Shown piece after piece: positions 51,260-60,592 of a stretch of 64,000 nt of DNA. The position numbers and the translations under genes were made by a program. The stretch is taken from assembly GCA_030841035.1 (NCBI GenBank), contig JAVEDI010000056.1:1-64000 (forward strand), in the 5' to 3' direction. Below the pieces are notes generated by a model. The model was not told the origin of the DNA, did not search any database, and was given only the letters and a program-made list of their open reading frames with translations. The stretch is from Actinomycetota bacterium. GTDB lineage: Bacteria > Actinomycetota > Actinomycetes > JACCUZ01. Numbering within the stretch: position 1 is the stretch's first letter; each line of letters opens with the position of its first letter.

Positions 51260-51733
51260 ATGGCAGGACGGCACCGTAGACCCCCGGCCTGGCGCCGGCT
51301 CCTCCTCCGGCTCCGGCGCAGCGACCGTGCTGCCCGGATGGCGGCTCTGCAGGCCGAGCTGGTGGTGCTGCGCGCCACGGTGGCCGCGCTGCGCGCCGAT
51401 CTCGGGGCGGCTCGCGCGCTCGCGGCTGCCCAGGCCGACGCGCACGCGATCGAGCGGGCGGCCGTGCCGCCGGGCACCGCGCTGCGCTGGCTGTCGATGG
51501 ACCTGCCGGTGCTGGCCGGCGCGGCCCCGGGGGACCGCGAGGTGCGCCAGGGCGGGGTGTCCCCGGTCCTCGAGCTCGCCCTCGACGACACCGGCGAGAT
51601 CGAGATCGTGCTCAGCGGCCTGCCCGAGGCGGCTCTGCTCAGCCCCAGGCACGCCCGTCACCAGGAAGTGCTTGAAGCGGACGCGCTCATCGACCTCACC
51701 GGCGAGCCCGCGGCCGCCCGCCGCACTGCCTGA
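51260..51733 (+). CDS. Small coiled-coil protein of unknown function
   Basis: 157 residues. The very basic N-terminus (about 25 residues, RRPPAWRRLLLRLRR) is followed by an Ala/Leu-rich coiled coil (about 27-67) and a short beta-rich domain (TALRWLSMDLPVLAG, GVSPVLELALDDTGEIEIVL). No family recognised. It lies between DUF1684 and nuoD, which it faces tail to tail across 44 bp. Confidence 0.6.
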   Translation: MAGRHRRPPAWRRLLLRLRRSDRAARMAALQAELVVLRATVAALRADLGAARALAAAQADAHAIERAAVPPGTALRWLSMDLPVLAGAAPGDREVRQGGVSPVLELALDDTGEIEIVLSGLPEAALLSPRHARHQEVLEADALIDLTGEPAAARRTA

Positions 51734-51777
51734 CCGCCCGTCGCGACCCCGACGCCCTCGCCGACCGGGCGGCGACC

Positions 51778-52950
51778 TCACTTGTCGATGTCTCCCACGA
51801 CGAAGAACATCGACCCGAGGATCGCCACCATGTCGGCGACCAGGGCGCCCGGCAGCAGCTCGGTGAGCACCTGGATGTTGTTGAACGAGGCCGAGCGCAG
51901 CTTGAGCCGCCACGGCGTCTTGTCACCCCGTGACACGAGGTAGTAGCCGTTGAGCCCCAACGGGTTCTCGGTCCAGGCATAGGTCGCGCCCTCGGGCACC
52001 TTCACCACCTTGGGCAGCCGGGTGTTGATCGGCCCTTGCGGCAGCGTGGCGAGCCGGTCGAGGCACGCGTCGGCGAGGTCGAGCGAGACCTTGGTCTGCT
52101 CCAGCAGGCACTCGAACCGTGCCAGGCAGTCGCCCGCAGTGCGCGTGACGACGGGTACGACCAGCTCGCCGTACGCCAGGTAGGGCTCGTCACGGCGCAG
52201 GTCGAGGTCGACGCCCGACGCCCGAGCGATCGGTCCGCTCACGCCGTAGGCATGGACCTGCTCCTGCGACAGGACTCCGACACCCCGGGTGCGGGCGCGG
52301 AAGATCTCGTTGCCCAGCACCAGGTTCTCCACGTCCGGCAGCCCGCGGCGTACGTCGTCGACGGCGCGCCGCGCGCGTTCGGTCCAGCCGGCGGGCAGCT
52401 CCTCCTTGAGCCCGCCCACCCGGTTGAACATGTAGTGCATGCGCCCGCCGGAGACCTCCTCCATGACGGCCTGGATCGTCTCCCGCTCGCGGAAGGCGTA
52501 GAAGATCGGCGTGATCGCCCCGAGCTCGATCGGGTACGAGCCGAGGAACATCAGGTGGTTGAGCACACGGTTGAGCTCCGCGAGCAGCGTGCGCACCCAC
52601 ACGGCCCGCACCGGCACGTCCATGCCGAGCATCCGCTCGACCGCGAGCACCACCCCGAGCTCGTTGGCGAAGGCCGACAGCCAGTCGTGGCGGTTGGCCA
52701 GCACGATGATCTGGCGGTAGTCGCGCACCTCGAAGAGCTTCTCGGCCCCCCGGTGCATGTAGCCCACGATCGGCTCGGCGTGCACGATGCGCTCACCGTC
52801 GAGGGTGATCTGCAGGCGCAGCACGCCGTGGGTCGAGGGATGCTGCGGGCCGATGTTGAGCACCATGTCCGCCGTTGCCAGACCGTCGGTCCGCGGCGCG
52901 CTCAGCCCCTCGGCGCCGGAGCCCAGGGAGACGGTGCGTTCGGTGGTCAC
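51778..52950 (-). CDS. nuoD: Stand-alone NADH-quinone oxidoreductase subunit D-like protein
   Basis: 390 residues, full-length homologue of complex I 49-kDa subunit (NDUFS2/Nqo4), but no other nuo gene is here. It keeps [13 protein letters not shown] with His41, equal to the quinone-site His59 of mammals, and YMHRGAEKL with Arg67, the Arg that NDUFAF7 dimethylates in NDUFS2. Trp90 ([13 protein letters not shown]) replaces the conserved quinone-binding Tyr (Tyr108 in mature mammalian NDUFS2); the alignment from GPQHP to this site has no gaps. The C-terminal end VVGDIDK is normal. GTG at 52950 is chosen for its short leader before ADMVLNIGP. Divergent from the PH gene (27-bp gap). It may be a second NuoD paralogue that replaces the usual one under some condition, or a neofunctionalised protein. 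Confidence 0.88.
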   Translation of the reverse strand: MTTERTVSLGSGAEGLSAPRTDGLATADMVLNIGPQHPSTHGVLRLQITLDGERIVHAEPIVGYMHRGAEKLFEVRDYRQIIVLANRHDWLSAFANELGVVLAVERMLGMDVPVRAVWVRTLLAELNRVLNHLMFLGSYPIELGAITPIFYAFRERETIQAVMEEVSGGRMHYMFNRVGGLKEELPAGWTERARRAVDDVRRGLPDVENLVLGNEIFRARTRGVGVLSQEQVHAYGVSGPIARASGVDLDLRRDEPYLAYGELVVPVVTRTAGDCLARFECLLEQTKVSLDLADACLDRLATLPQGPINTRLPKVVKVPEGATYAWTENPLGLNGYYLVSRGDKTPWRLKLRSASFNNIQVLTELLPGALVADMVAILGSMFFVVGDIDK

Positions 52951-52977
52951 CTGCGCGAGTCTGCCAGGCTGGGCGCT

Positions 52978-53463
52978 GTGAGCGAGCCCTTCGACCCGCC
53001 CGGCCAGCCGTGGGTGCGGGTGTCCCCCCGGCTGGCGACCCTGCGCCGGCTGCTGCTGCTGGCGCTCGGGGTGCCGGTCGCCGCCGCCGCTGCCGTGCTG
53101 GTGGGCCTCCTGCACCGGTCCCTCGGGCTGGCGGTCGGCATCGTCGCGCTGGCCGGGCTGGCCTGGGGCTTCGTCGTGCTCGGTCGGAGGGTGCGCTCGT
53201 GGGGCTACGCCGAACGTGACGACGACCTCCTGGTCACCCGCGGCGTCCTGAACCGCCAGCTGGTCGTGGTCCCCTACGGCCGCATGCAGTACGTCGACGT
53301 CACCGCGGGCCCGCTGGACCGCCGGTTCGGTCTGGCGACCGTGCAGCTGCACACCGCCGCGGCCGCGACCGACGCCCAGATCCCCGGCCTGGTCCCCGCC
53401 GAGGCGGCCCGGCTGCGCGACCGCCTGGCCGCCCGCGGCGAGGCCCGCTCGGCGGGGCTGTGA
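52978..53463 (+). CDS. PH-domain membrane protein (bPH2, YdbS-like)
   Basis: 161 residues. Two membrane segments near residues 24-65 ([20 protein letters not shown] and [20 protein letters not shown]) are followed by one bPH2 domain ([49 protein letters not shown]). Bacterial PH proteins of this pair type (YdbS/YdbT) are thought to act in membrane stress; in Bacillus they give resistance to some bacteriocins. It overlaps the next PH gene by 4 nt (GTGA). Confidence 0.87.
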   Translation: MSEPFDPPGQPWVRVSPRLATLRRLLLLALGVPVAAAAAVLVGLLHRSLGLAVGIVALAGLAWGFVVLGRRVRSWGYAERDDDLLVTRGVLNRQLVVVPYGRMQYVDVTAGPLDRRFGLATVQLHTAAAATDAQIPGLVPAEAARLRDRLAARGEARSAGL

Positions 53464-54815
53464 CCGAGAACGGGGCGGTGAGCGACACCCAGCGGGCAGA
53501 CCAGTTCCGCCGGCTGCACCCGCTCACGCCGGTGCTGCGGGGGTGGAAGGTGTTCGCCGCCGCCGTCGCGCTCGGCGCGCAGCAGGCCTACGGCCGTGAC
53601 ACACCGATCGGCTGGCTGCTGCTCGCCGTCGCGGCGAGCATCCCGATCGGCGTGGTGTACGGCTTCGTGTCCTGGCGGACCACGCGCTACCGCATCGACT
53701 CCGAGGACCTGAGGCTCGACACCGGCGTGCTGTTCCGCCGCTCGCGGCAGGTGCGGCTGGACCGCCTGCAGGCGGTCGACGTCGTACGCCCGCTCGTCGC
53801 CCGTGCGCTCGGGCTCGCCGAGCTGCGCCTCGAGGTGGCGGGCGGCTCGTCGGCGGAGGCGCCGCTCGCCTATCTCAGCGAGCCCGCGGCGCAGCGGCTG
53901 CGGGCCGAGCTGCTGGCTCGCGCCGCGGGGCTGCACCACGAGACCCCCGAGGCGCCGGAGTCGGTCCTCGTCAAGGTGCCGCTGCGCCGGCTCGTCGAGG
54001 GTCAGGTGCGCTCGGTCGGGCTCATCGCGGCCATCGTGGTGCTCGTCGCCCTGATCGCGGTGGCGGCGACGACCGGCCAGTGGTCGGTGCTCGGCGTGTT
54101 CGTCCTGCCCGCGTTGTTCGGCATCGTGCCCGCGTTGGTCCGGACGGTCATCGTGCACTTCGACTTCACGGTGGCCGAGTCGCCGGACGGGCTGCGGCTG
54201 CGCCACGGGCTGCTGGAGACCCGGGCCCAGACCGTGCCCCCGGGACGTGTGCAGGCGGTGCGCCTCGTGCAGCCCCTGCTGTGGCGTTCCCGGGACTGGT
54301 ACCGCCTGGACGTGAACGTCGCGGGCTACGCGGGGGACGGGCAGTCGCAGACGAGCGTGCTGCTGCCCGTCGCGACCCGCGACGAGGCCTTCGCCGTCCT
54401 GCGCCGGGTGCTGCCCGACGTCGACCTGGGCGCCGTCGCGACGTACGGCGTGCCGGGCCGGGCCCGGTGGGTCGACCCGGTGTCCTGGACGGGGAACGCC
54501 GCCGGTGCCGACGACAAGGTGTTCGTCGCGCGTCGCGGGCGGTTGCGTCGGGAGACCGACGTGGTGCCGCACGAGCGGGTCCAGAGCGTGCGGCTCACGC
54601 AGGGCCCCATCCAACGGCGGCTCTCGCTCGCGACCGTCCACGTCGACACGTCCCCCGGACCCGTGCACCCCACGGCGCACCACCGGGACGCCGCCGACGC
54701 CCGGGCCCTGCTCGACGCCGAGGTGACCCTGGCGCGACGGTCGCGCGCAGGCGCGCGGCCAGATCGGTGGATGCGACCACCTGAACGACCGGCGGGCCCT
54801 ACGGTGGCGCGGTGA
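53460..54815 (+). CDS. Large PH-domain membrane protein (three bPH2 domains, YdbT-like)
   Basis: 451 residues. Membrane pairs near 25-65 and 180-230 alternate with three bPH2 domains (about 70-150, 235-310 and 360-440). Each has the repeated pattern of turn-rich strand, [21 protein letters not shown] in the first, [19 protein letters not shown] in the second and [21 protein letters not shown] in the third. Partner of the smaller PH protein encoded just before it, to which it is coupled by a GTGA overlap. It is also coupled to the P450 gene by a second GTGA overlap. Confidence 0.87.
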   Translation: MTENGAVSDTQRADQFRRLHPLTPVLRGWKVFAAAVALGAQQAYGRDTPIGWLLLAVAASIPIGVVYGFVSWRTTRYRIDSEDLRLDTGVLFRRSRQVRLDRLQAVDVVRPLVARALGLAELRLEVAGGSSAEAPLAYLSEPAAQRLRAELLARAAGLHHETPEAPESVLVKVPLRRLVEGQVRSVGLIAAIVVLVALIAVAATTGQWSVLGVFVLPALFGIVPALVRTVIVHFDFTVAESPDGLRLRHGLLETRAQTVPPGRVQAVRLVQPLLWRSRDWYRLDVNVAGYAGDGQSQTSVLLPVATRDEAFAVLRRVLPDVDLGAVATYGVPGRARWVDPVSWTGNAAGADDKVFVARRGRLRRETDVVPHERVQSVRLTQGPIQRRLSLATVHVDTSPGPVHPTAHHRDAADARALLDAEVTLARRSRAGARPDRWMRPPERPAGPTVAR

Positions 54816-55987
54816 CCGCCGCCCTCGACCTCACCGACCCCTCGTTCGTCGCGGATCCCTACCCCACCTTCGGGCGCCTGCGCACCGCGTCACCCCTGCT
54901 GTGGCACGAGCCGACGGGCCAGTACCTCGCGTTCTCCTATGCCTTCTCCAACGCCGTGCTGCGCGACCGGCGGCTCGGCCGGCTCTGGCGGGACAAGGAG
55001 CCGGTCGAGCGGTTCGAGCCGTTCAACAACCTGCACCGCAACCAGATGATGGAGACCGAGCCACCCGACCACACGCGGCTGCGGTCTCTGGTGGCCAAGG
55101 CGTTCGCGCGCGGACACGTCGAGCGGCTGCGGCCCAGGGTGCAGGTGCTCGCCGACGAGCTGCTCGACGCGGTGCAGGGCGACACGTTCGACCTGATCGA
55201 GGACTTCGCGGAGCCGCTGCCGGTGGCGGTCATCGCCGAGCTGCTGGGGGTTCCCGAGGCGGACCGTCACCTGCTGCGTCCGTGGTCGCAGTCGATCGTG
55301 AAGATGTACGAATACGGCCGCACACCGGTCACCGAGGAGGCCGCGATCGCCTCCTCGGAGGCGTTCGCCGACTACATGCGCCGACTCGCTGCCGAGCGGC
55401 GCGCCCATCCGCGGGACGACCTGGTCAGCCACCTCGCGCTCGCCGAGGAGCGCGGGCAGACCCTCACTCCCGACGAACTGGTCGCCTCGGCGATCCTGCT
55501 GCTCAACGCCGGCCACGAGGCCTCGGTCAACGCCTTCGGCAACGGCGTGGTGACGCTGCTGCGCCACCCCCACGAGCTGCACCGGGTTCGTCGCGACGAG
55601 GGGATCGTGCCCGGTGCCCTGGAGGAGATGCTCCGCTACGACTCCCCGCTGCAGCTGTTCGAGCGCACCGCCCAGGTCGACGTCGAGCTGGGCGACGTGA
55701 CGGTGCGCGCGGGGCAGCGCATCGCCGCGCTGCTCGGGTCGGCCAACCGCGACGAGGTGATGTTCCCCGACGCCGACCGCTTCGACGTCGAGCGCACACC
55801 CAACCACCACATCGGTTTCGGTGCCGGTGTGCACCACTGCCTCGGCGCTCCGCTGGCCCGCATGGAGCTGCAGATCTCGCTGCCGACCCTGCTGCGCCGC
55901 TTCCCGCACCTGCAGCTGGCTGCCGAGCCGGTGCGCCGGCCGACGTTCGTCCTGCGGGGCTACGAGTCCGTGCGGCTGGCTACCTGA
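54812..55987 (+). CDS. Cytochrome P450
   Basis: 391 residues, a soluble class I bacterial P450. Haem-binding loop [15 protein letters not shown] near residue 331-345 with the axial Cys, I-helix AGHEAS near 231, and [15 protein letters not shown] near 85. It needs a ferredoxin and reductase, which are not in the window. The substrate is unknown. The GTGA overlap with the PH gene makes it part of that operon, an odd partner. The last 28 bp overlap the convergent methyltransferase gene. Confidence 0.93.
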   Translation: MTAALDLTDPSFVADPYPTFGRLRTASPLLWHEPTGQYLAFSYAFSNAVLRDRRLGRLWRDKEPVERFEPFNNLHRNQMMETEPPDHTRLRSLVAKAFARGHVERLRPRVQVLADELLDAVQGDTFDLIEDFAEPLPVAVIAELLGVPEADRHLLRPWSQSIVKMYEYGRTPVTEEAAIASSEAFADYMRRLAAERRAHPRDDLVSHLALAEERGQTLTPDELVASAILLLNAGHEASVNAFGNGVVTLLRHPHELHRVRRDEGIVPGALEEMLRYDSPLQLFERTAQVDVELGDVTVRAGQRIAALLGSANRDEVMFPDADRFDVERTPNHHIGFGAGVHHCLGAPLARMELQISLPTLLRRFPHLQLAAEPVRRPTFVLRGYESVRLAT

Positions 55988-56961
55988 GCCAGCGGCGCCG
56001 GCACGGCTGTGCCGACCCCTTGCACCAGCCAGCCGAAGTCACCCAGCCCGCCGCGAGCGACCAGCTCGCCCGCCTGGCTGGCGCGCGACAGGGCCGCGAC
56101 GTAGCCGGCAGGGTCGCTGCGCGCCGTCGCCAGGTCGGGGAGCGAGGCGTCGACGCCCAGGGCCCGCAGCGCCGCGCGCTGCGTCGCCAGCAGTGTCCAG
56201 GTCGAGCCAGCGCCCTGCCCGGCCGCGGCGCAGGCGTCGAGCGCGACGTGGCTGGTGACGTCGCACGAGCCGTCGGGCACCGGCGCGACCTGCGACCCGT
56301 GGGCGTAGCCGGTCAGGGTGGCGGACCGCGGGCGGTCACCGCGCAGGTGGTCGTAGTCGACGGCCACCGCGATCCCGCGCCGGAGTCGACGTACGACGGC
56401 TGCCCACGCCTCGTCGCGCGGCCGGCCGACCTCGGCCCGGTCACCGGTCCTGCTCAGCGGCCACCACCGGTCGAGCCAGCTCAGGTCCGATCCGCTGGGC
56501 GGCGGCCCGAGCCGCTCATGGCCGGTGGCCGGGTCGACCTCGACCAGGCGGGGCCCGTCGACGGTGAGCTCGACGACGTCGAGGGGCACGTCGTCCAGCC
56601 ACTCGTTCGCGACCACCAGAGCCTCCACGCCCTCGGGCATGGCGCTGAGCCAGTCGATCGGCTCGGGCAGCCCGGCCGGCCGCGCGGCGCGCTCGACGCC
56701 GACCAGGCCCAACCCGGGGCGGAGGGCGTGCAGGGCACGGAGCAGCTCGCCGCGGCCGCTGCCGACGTCGACCACCGTGCGCAGGCCCGCGGCGCGGGCC
56801 AGGCACAACACCGCCCCGGCGAACAGCGGCGAGGCATGGACGGAGGTGCGGAAGTGCGCGGCCGGACCCGGCGGACGACGGTAGAAGCCGTCCTCGCCGT
56901 ACAGCGCTCGCTCGGTCGCCACCCGCCAGGTGGCCCACTGCGGTCCCGCTGCCTCGGCCAT
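55960..56961 (-). CDS. MidA/NDUFAF7-type SAM-dependent methyltransferase (COG1565)
   Basis: 333 residues. The COG1565 pattern is clear: [23 protein letters not shown], motif [12 protein letters not shown] near 64-74, [17 protein letters not shown], and [11 protein letters not shown] followed by [10 protein letters not shown]. Eukaryotic NDUFAF7 (MidA) dimethylates an Arg of NDUFS2, the NuoD homologue, during complex I assembly. A NuoD-like gene with that Arg conserved lies 3 kb away on the same strand, which makes it a candidate substrate (inference). The family's usual N-terminal helix is short here. Confidence 0.85.
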   Translation of the reverse strand: MAEAAGPQWATWRVATERALYGEDGFYRRPPGPAAHFRTSVHASPLFAGAVLCLARAAGLRTVVDVGSGRGELLRALHALRPGLGLVGVERAARPAGLPEPIDWLSAMPEGVEALVVANEWLDDVPLDVVELTVDGPRLVEVDPATGHERLGPPPSGSDLSWLDRWWPLSRTGDRAEVGRPRDEAWAAVVRRLRRGIAVAVDYDHLRGDRPRSATLTGYAHGSQVAPVPDGSCDVTSHVALDACAAAGQGAGSTWTLLATQRAALRALGVDASLPDLATARSDPAGYVAALSRASQAGELVARGGLGDFGWLVQGVGTAVPAPLAQVASRTDS

Positions 56962-57112
56962 CCCCTCGATCCTCGGTCATCGTCCCGTGGCGTACGGCAG
57001 GAGGGCCGGGAGGGCGCCGCGGCACCCGCCGCGATCACCGATGCTGTCGGCTCGCTACGCTGAGAACGACCGTCCGGTACCCGCCCGATCGAGGACTGGA
57101 ACGAAACCTATC

Positions 57113-58012
57113 GTGACCGACTCCGTCACCCAACGACCAGCTCGGCTGGCGGTCGGCGTCATCGGGGTGGGCCGGGTCGGGGCCGTGCTCGCGGCGGCGC
57201 TGCGCACGGCCGGCCACCAGGTCGTCGCGGCCTCGGCGGTCTCCGACGCGTCACGCGCCCGCGCTGCGCAGCTGCTGCCCGGGGTCCCGGTGCTGGACCC
57301 GCCCTCGGTCGTGGCGGCAGCTGAGCTGGTGCTCCTCACCGTCCCCGACGACGCCCTGGCAGGCCTTGCGGAGGGGCTGGCGGCGGCAGGCGCGGTGCGC
57401 CCGGGCCAGCTGCTCGTGCACACCAGCGGTCGGTACGGCGTCGCGGTGCTCGAGCCGGCGACCCGGGCCGGTGCGCTGCCGCTGGCGCTGCACCCGGTCA
57501 TGACGTTCACCGGCCGCCCGGAGGACGTCGCGCGCCTGGACGGCTGCTCCTTCGGGGTCACCGCACCCGACCCGCTGCGGCCCATCGCGGAGGCGCTCGT
57601 CCTCGAGATGGGGGGCGAGCCGGAGTGGATCGCGGAGCAGCGCCGCCCGCTCTACCACGCGGCTCTGAGCAACGGCGCCAACCACCTGAGCACGCTCGTC
57701 AACGAGTCGATCGACCTGCTCGGGCGGTGTGGGGTCGAGCACCCGGCTCGGATGCTCGCGCCGCTGCTGGGGGCCGCGCTGGACAACGCCCTGCGTTCCG
57801 GCGACGCGGCGCTGACCGGACCCGTCGCGCGCGGCGACGCCGGCACCGTGGCCGCGCACCTGCGCGAGCTGCGGGCGGTGTCCACGGAGGCCCTGGCGGC
57901 GTACGTCGCGATGGCGCGGCTCACCGCCGACCGGGCGCTGGCCGCGGGGCTGCTCAAGCCCGAGGCAGCCGAGGCGCTGCTGGACGTCCTCGCCGAGGGG
58001 GCCACGCCTTGA
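57113..58012 (+). CDS. DUF2520 / Rossmann-fold protein of the panC cluster
   Basis: 299 residues. N-terminal NAD(P)-binding fold (LAVGVIGVGRVGAVLAAAL) with LTVPDDALAGLAEGLA, HTSGRYGVAVLEPA and LHPVMTFTGRPED, then a C-terminal helical domain (ALSNGANHLSTLVNESIDLL) of the DUF2520 type, related to ketopantoate/beta-hydroxyacid reductases. It always lies just before panC in actinomycetes, so a role in pantothenate supply, perhaps as a ketopantoate reductase, is plausible. GTG at 57113; overlaps panC by 4 nt. Confidence 0.9.
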   Translation: MTDSVTQRPARLAVGVIGVGRVGAVLAAALRTAGHQVVAASAVSDASRARAAQLLPGVPVLDPPSVVAAAELVLLTVPDDALAGLAEGLAAAGAVRPGQLLVHTSGRYGVAVLEPATRAGALPLALHPVMTFTGRPEDVARLDGCSFGVTAPDPLRPIAEALVLEMGGEPEWIAEQRRPLYHAALSNGANHLSTLVNESIDLLGRCGVEHPARMLAPLLGAALDNALRSGDAALTGPVARGDAGTVAAHLRELRAVSTEALAAYVAMARLTADRALAAGLLKPEAAEALLDVLAEGATP

Positions 58013-58875
58013 CCAGCCCCACCCGACTCGTGCACACGCGTGAGGAGTTGCACGCCGTCGTCGCGCAGCGCCGCGGCCGGCGCGGTGACGTCGGCGTCGT
58101 GATGAGCCTCGGTGCCCTGCACGACGGGCACCGCGCGCTGATCAAGGCCGCCCGGCTGCGTTGCCAGGTCGTGATCGTGACGGTGTTCCTGAACCCGCTG
58201 CAGTTCGCGCCGGCCGAGGACCTGTCGCGCTATCCGCGCACCCTCGAGGCCGACGTCGCGCTGTGTACCGAGGAGGGCGTGGACGCGGTCTTCGCGCCCG
58301 ACGTCCACGAGGTCTATCCCGAGGGTCCGCCGACGGTGCGGATCTCGGCCGGCCCGCTCGGCGACGTACTCGAAGGAGCGTCTCGCGCGGGGCACTTCGA
58401 TGGCGTGCTCACCGTCGTGGGCAAGCTGTTGCACATCACCGCGCCCGACGTCAGCTTCTTCGGTCAGAAGGATGCCCAGCAGGTCCTGCTGGTGCGCCGG
58501 ATGGTTGCCGACCTGGACTTTCCCTGCGAGGTCGTCACGATCCCGACCGTGCGTGACGCCGACGGGCTCGCGCTCTCGAGCCGCAACATCTACCTCTCCG
58601 ACGACGACCACCGGGTCGCGCTGGCGCTGTCGCGGTCGCTGTCCGCTGCCGCCGGGGCGGCGGCGGGCGGCGCGGCTGTGAGCCGCAAGGCCGCGCGCGG
58701 CGTACTGGACGCGGAGCCAGACCTGGGCCTCGACTACGCGCGCCTGGTCGACCCGCTGACGCTCGAGGACGTGCCCGACCATTTCATCGGCGAGGCGCTG
58801 TTCGTCGTGGCGGCGCGCGTCGGCTCGACCCGGCTCATCGACAACGCGCCCCTGGTCGTCGGGACCGGGCAGTGA
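58009..58875 (+). CDS. panC: Pantothenate synthetase
   Basis: 288 residues. It condenses pantoate and beta-alanine with ATP. Nucleotidyltransferase motif HDGH in SLGALHDGHRAL; FLNPLQFAPAEDLSRYPR binds pantoate; SRAGHFDGVLTVVGKLL and FGQKDAQQ are typical; the KMSKS-like segment is SSRNIYL. The TTG start at 58009 overlaps the DUF2520 stop (TTGA); GTG at 58030 is an alternative. panD, which usually follows to supply beta-alanine, is absent. Confidence 0.94.
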   Translation: MTSPTRLVHTREELHAVVAQRRGRRGDVGVVMSLGALHDGHRALIKAARLRCQVVIVTVFLNPLQFAPAEDLSRYPRTLEADVALCTEEGVDAVFAPDVHEVYPEGPPTVRISAGPLGDVLEGASRAGHFDGVLTVVGKLLHITAPDVSFFGQKDAQQVLLVRRMVADLDFPCEVVTIPTVRDADGLALSSRNIYLSDDDHRVALALSRSLSAAAGAAAGGAAVSRKAARGVLDAEPDLGLDYARLVDPLTLEDVPDHFIGEALFVVAARVGSTRLIDNAPLVVGTGQ

Positions 58876-59768
58876 CCCCGCCGGGACTGTCCGAGGACAC
58901 GACCGCCCGGCTGGCCGCGGCCGGGCTCGAGCCGGACGCGGTGTCCGACCTCGTCCAGCGGGCGTTGCAGGAGGACCTGGCCGGCGGCGTCGACGCGACG
59001 AGCGTGGCAACCGTGCCCGCCGAGCAGCAGTCGAGCGCCGATCTCGTCGCGCGGGCCGACGGCGTCGTCGCGGGGCTCGCGGTCGCCGCTGCAGTCTTCG
59101 ACCTCACGACCGGCAACCGGGTCACGACCACGTGGCACGTCGAGGACGGTGCCGGCGTCGTACGAGGTGACCTGTTGCTGACGGTCACCGGCGCGACGCG
59201 CGCCCTGCTCACCGGCGAACGAACTGCCCTCAACCTGCTGTGCCGCATGTCCGGCATCGCGACGTCGACCCGCCAGTGGGTCGACGAGGTCGCCGGCACC
59301 GGGGCACGGGTGCGCGACACCCGCAAGACGACGCCCGGCCTGCGGGCGCTGGAGAAGTACGCCGTGCGGTGCGGCGGTGGCGTCAACCACCGCTTCTCGC
59401 TCTCGGACGCGGCGCTGGTCAAGGACAACCACGTGATCGCCGCGGGAGGGGTGGCCGAGGCATTCCAAGCGGTGCGCCGGGTGTTCCCCGACCTGCCCGT
59501 GGAGGTGGAGGCAGACACGGTCGAGCAAGTCGTCATCGCCGTCGAGGCGGGCGCCGACCTGGTGCTGCTCGACAACATGTCACCCGAGGAGGTGCGCGAG
59601 GCGGTGCAGCGGGTGGCCGGCCGGGCCCGCCTCGAGGTCAGCGGCGGGCTCCGGCTCCACATGGCGCGAGCGATGGCGCAGACGGGCGTGGAGTTCCTCT
59701 CGGTCGGGGCGCTCACCCACTCCGCCCCCATCCTCGACATCGCCTGCGACCTGAGGGAGGTCGACTGA
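58872..59768 (+). CDS. nadC: Nicotinate-nucleotide pyrophosphorylase (carboxylating)
   Basis: 298 residues. It makes nicotinate mononucleotide from quinolinate and PRPP in NAD synthesis. Motifs: ALQEDLAGGVDATS, RKTTPGLRALEKYAVRCGGG with substrate-binding Arg and Lys residues, FSLSDAALVKDNH, VEVEADTVEQ and VEFLSVGALTHS. GTG start overlaps panC by 4 nt. nadA and nadB are not in the window. Confidence 0.95.
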   Translation: MTPPGLSEDTTARLAAAGLEPDAVSDLVQRALQEDLAGGVDATSVATVPAEQQSSADLVARADGVVAGLAVAAAVFDLTTGNRVTTTWHVEDGAGVVRGDLLLTVTGATRALLTGERTALNLLCRMSGIATSTRQWVDEVAGTGARVRDTRKTTPGLRALEKYAVRCGGGVNHRFSLSDAALVKDNHVIAAGGVAEAFQAVRRVFPDLPVEVEADTVEQVVIAVEAGADLVLLDNMSPEEVREAVQRVAGRARLEVSGGLRLHMARAMAQTGVEFLSVGALTHSAPILDIACDLREVD

Positions 59769-60526
59769 TGCTGCTCGCGATCGACGTGGGCAACACCAAC
59801 ACCGTGCTCGGCGTGTTCGAGGGCGAACGGTTGGTCGACTCGTGGCGGGTCAAGACCGACTCCCGTGCCACGGCGGACGAGATGGCCCTGCTGTGGCGCG
59901 GCCTGCTCGAGGACATCGACGTCGACGGCATCTCGGTCTGCTCCACCGTGCCCGCGGTGCTGCACGAGGTGCGTGCCCTGCTGCGCCGCTACTACGACGA
60001 CGTCGCCTCGATCATCGTCGAGCCGGGAGTCAAGACCGGCGTCTCCCTGCTCTACGACAACCCGAGGGAGGTCGGCGCCGACCGCATCGTGAACACGCTG
60101 GCGGCCTTCCACCTCTACGGCGGCCCTGCCATCGTGGTCGACTTCGGTACCTCCACCAACTTCGACGTGGTGTCGGAGAAGGGCGAGTTCCTCGGGGGCG
60201 CGCTGGCACCCGGTGTCGAGATCTCGATCGACGCCCTCGCCGCCCGGGGCGCGCGGCTGTTCAAGGTGGAGCTGGCCCGGCCGCGCTCGGTCATCGGCAA
60301 GTCGACGTCCGAGGCGCTGCAGTCGGGCCTGCTCTACGGTTTCGTCGGGCAGGTCGACGGCATGGTGCGGCGCATCACCGCCGAGCTGGGAGGGGTCGCG
60401 ACGGTGATCGCCACGGGTGGTCTCGCGTCGTTGATCCTCGACGAGTCGCAGACCATCCACCACCATGAGCCGGACCTGACCCTGATCGGGCTGCGTCTCG
60501 TCCACGAGCGCAACACGGCGGCCTGA
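59768..60526 (+). CDS. coaX: Type III pantothenate kinase
   Basis: 252 residues. First step of coenzyme A synthesis: phosphorylates pantothenate, the product of PanC. The ASKHA-fold ATP motifs are LLAIDVGNTNTVLGVF at the start and VVDFGTSTNFDVVSEKG; GGALAPGVEISIDALAARGA is the PanK III signature. The ATG overlaps the nadC stop by 1 nt (TGATG). Confidence 0.95.
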   Translation: MLLAIDVGNTNTVLGVFEGERLVDSWRVKTDSRATADEMALLWRGLLEDIDVDGISVCSTVPAVLHEVRALLRRYYDDVASIIVEPGVKTGVSLLYDNPREVGADRIVNTLAAFHLYGGPAIVVDFGTSTNFDVVSEKGEFLGGALAPGVEISIDALAARGARLFKVELARPRSVIGKSTSEALQSGLLYGFVGQVDGMVRRITAELGGVATVIATGGLASLILDESQTIHHHEPDLTLIGLRLVHERNTAA

Positions 60527-60592
60527 CGCCGGGCGCAGCCCGCCGGTCGGCCGCCGGTCAACCGGCCGGCGCTGCCTCGGTAGCCTGGCAGC

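Noticed and set aside
54901-57063. A 720-codon frame on the plus strand
   Set aside because: It overlaps the P450 gene in another frame and is antisense to the methyltransferase; both of those have clear families.
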